Below, piece by piece: positions 63,014 through 64,000 of a DNA stretch of 64,000 nucleotides (positions within the stretch are counted from its first letter, which is position 1; each line of letters starts with the position of its first letter). The translations under genes and the position numbers were made by a program. The notes below the pieces were generated by a model. The model saw nothing but the letters and a program-made list of their open reading frames with translations, was not told where the DNA came from and did no database searches. Source of the DNA: Tateyamaria sp. syn59 (lineage in GTDB: Bacteria; Pseudomonadota; Alphaproteobacteria; Rhodobacterales; Rhodobacteraceae); contig NZ_VCBA01000007.1 of assembly GCF_007995245.1 (NCBI RefSeq), positions 1 through 64,000 of the forward strand, in the 5' to 3' direction.

Positions 63014-64000
63014 ATGACCTCTGTTCTCGTCAAAGACCTGACCCTGAATTTCGGCGCGCTCACCGTGCTCGACAACCTCAACATAGACATCCCCGAAGGC
63101 GAGTTTCTGGTCCTTCTGGGTGCGTCGGGCTGCGGAAAATCCACGCTGCTGAACTGCATTGCCGGGCTGCTCGACGTCTCGGACGGGGAAATCCACATAG
63201 GCGACCGCAATGTGACGTGGGAAGAGCCGTCGGGTCGGGGCATCGGGATGGTGTTCCAGTCCTACGCGCTCTACCCACAGATGACGGTCGAGGGAAACCT
63301 GTCCTTTGGCCTGAAAAACGCGCGGATGCCCAAGGACGAGATAAAAAAGCGCGTGGCGCGGGCGGCGGAGATCCTGCAGATCGAACCTCTGTTGCAGCGC
63401 AAGCCAGCGGCCTTGTCCGGCGGACAGCGCCAGCGGGTTGCTATCGGGCGTGCCTTGGTTCGCGATGTCGACGTGTTCCTGTTTGACGAGCCATTGTCGA
63501 ACCTCGACGCCAAACTGCGCGCTGACCTCCGGGTCGAGATCAAGCGCCTGCATCACAGCCTGAAGAACACGATGATCTACGTGACCCATGATCAGGTGGA
63601 GGCGATGACCCTCGCTGACCGGATCGCGATCATGAAAGGCGGGATCATCCAGCAACTCGACACCCCGACCGAGATCTACAACCGCCCGACCAACAAATAC
63701 GTCGCCGGGTTCATCGGCAGCCCGGAGATCAATTTTTTCGAAGGTGCGGTCGAGGGCGGTGGCTTTGTCACTGGCGCAGAGCGGTTTTCGCTTCAGGGCT
63801 ACACCTTTCAGAACGGGGCGCCGGGCGGTCCGGCCTGGCTGGGCATTCGACCTGAACACATCGTGTCGGGCGAGGCCGCCGCATCGTTGCCTGTGACCGC
63901 CGAGGTCACCATAGACCTGGTTGAGCCGATGGGCTCCGACACACTGGCCTGGGCCACTTTTGCCGGCATGCCGCTGCGCATTCGCATGGACGGGCAGGCA
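63014..64000 (+). CDS. Sugar ABC importer ATP-binding protein, UgpC/MsmK type (cut by window end)
   Basis: 329 codons are visible and the frame is still open at the edge; full members are about 330-370 residues. It has Walker A GASGCGKST, Q-loop VFQSYALYP, signature LSGGQRQR, Walker B VFLFDEPLSNLD and switch VTHDQVEAM. A TOBE-type C-terminal region follows from about residue 240. It starts 3 bp after the permease stop. Confidence 0.93.
   Translation, partial: MTSVLVKDLTLNFGALTVLDNLNIDIPEGEFLVLLGASGCGKSTLLNCIAGLLDVSDGEIHIGDRNVTWEEPSGRGIGMVFQSYALYPQMTVEGNLSFGLKNARMPKDEIKKRVARAAEILQIEPLLQRKPAALSGGQRQRVAIGRALVRDVDVFLFDEPLSNLDAKLRADLRVEIKRLHHSLKNTMIYVTHDQVEAMTLADRIAIMKGGIIQQLDTPTEIYNRPTNKYVAGFIGSPEINFFEGAVEGGGFVTGAERFSLQGYTFQNGAPGGPAWLGIRPEHIVSGEAAASLPVTAEVTIDLVEPMGSDTLAWATFAGMPLRIRMDGQA

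Overview
This window looks like a chromosomal segment of a Roseobacter-group alphaproteobacterium (Rhodobacteraceae). GC content is high, roughly 60% by eye. Supporting genes include GapR (DUF2312), an NDUFA12-type complex I accessory protein, DUF2155 and MlaD next to aat, an ScfR-type regulator, a Rhodobacterales-style FliM-like protein, and several high-affinity ABC importers. No insertion sequence, prophage, CRISPR array or rRNA is visible. One tRNA-Thr is present. The organism assignment is inferred from gene content only.

Layout. 330-5250: RND efflux permease and membrane fusion protein, divergent from a TetR regulator with a near-palindromic operator between them. 5364-7388: kynA and kynU (tryptophan to anthranilate), followed by a five-gene branched-chain-type ABC importer (7473-12020). 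12036-13262: a photolyase/cryptochrome-like protein with unusual domain order. 13395-15464: clpP-clpX. 15577-19800: a RidA-like protein, NDUFA12, MlaD-like, DUF2155, aat, accC and accB. 19973-21163: an RTX calcium-binding protein. 21330-26574: a second branched-chain-type importer, divergent from an ScfR-like regulator. This is followed by a lone receiver protein, a small membrane protein and an SLC5-type sensor kinase (26804-31532). 31621-36594: an orphan FliM-like protein, a sulfur-handling group (TIGR01244 sulfurtransferase, two YeeE/YedE halves), gapR, an HxlR regulator, a GFA protein and a sulfotransferase-like protein. 36728-36803: tRNA-Thr(TGT).

37561-41653 is a tightly overlapping four-gene operon of unknown function: an aspartyl/asparaginyl hydroxylase-like 2OG oxygenase, an alpha/beta hydrolase, a DUF1611-like P-loop NTPase and an ABC exporter-like protein with a degraded ATPase. 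It is preceded by a recognisable promoter and a possible 54-residue ORF. This is the best candidate for an undescribed system in the window.

42028-48031 is the urea importer urtABCDE. 48038-50649 is a sensory operon (periplasmic binding protein, histidine kinase, single-domain receiver). 51044-57072 is a glycerol-type importer (glpVSTPQU order), followed by a BlaI/M56-peptidase pair. 58685-64000 is a LacI regulator divergent from a sugar importer, with a 36-bp near-perfect palindrome at the importer promoter; the ATPase gene runs off the end.

Common themes. The window is dominated by nutrient uptake: five ABC importers for amino-acid-like solutes, urea, glycerol and sugar. All five substrate-binding-protein genes are followed by a GC-rich hairpin before the next gene. 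A 32-bp element centred on the palindrome TGTCCCCGCGGGGACA occurs twice, once between genes and once in frame inside the glycerol ATPase gene.
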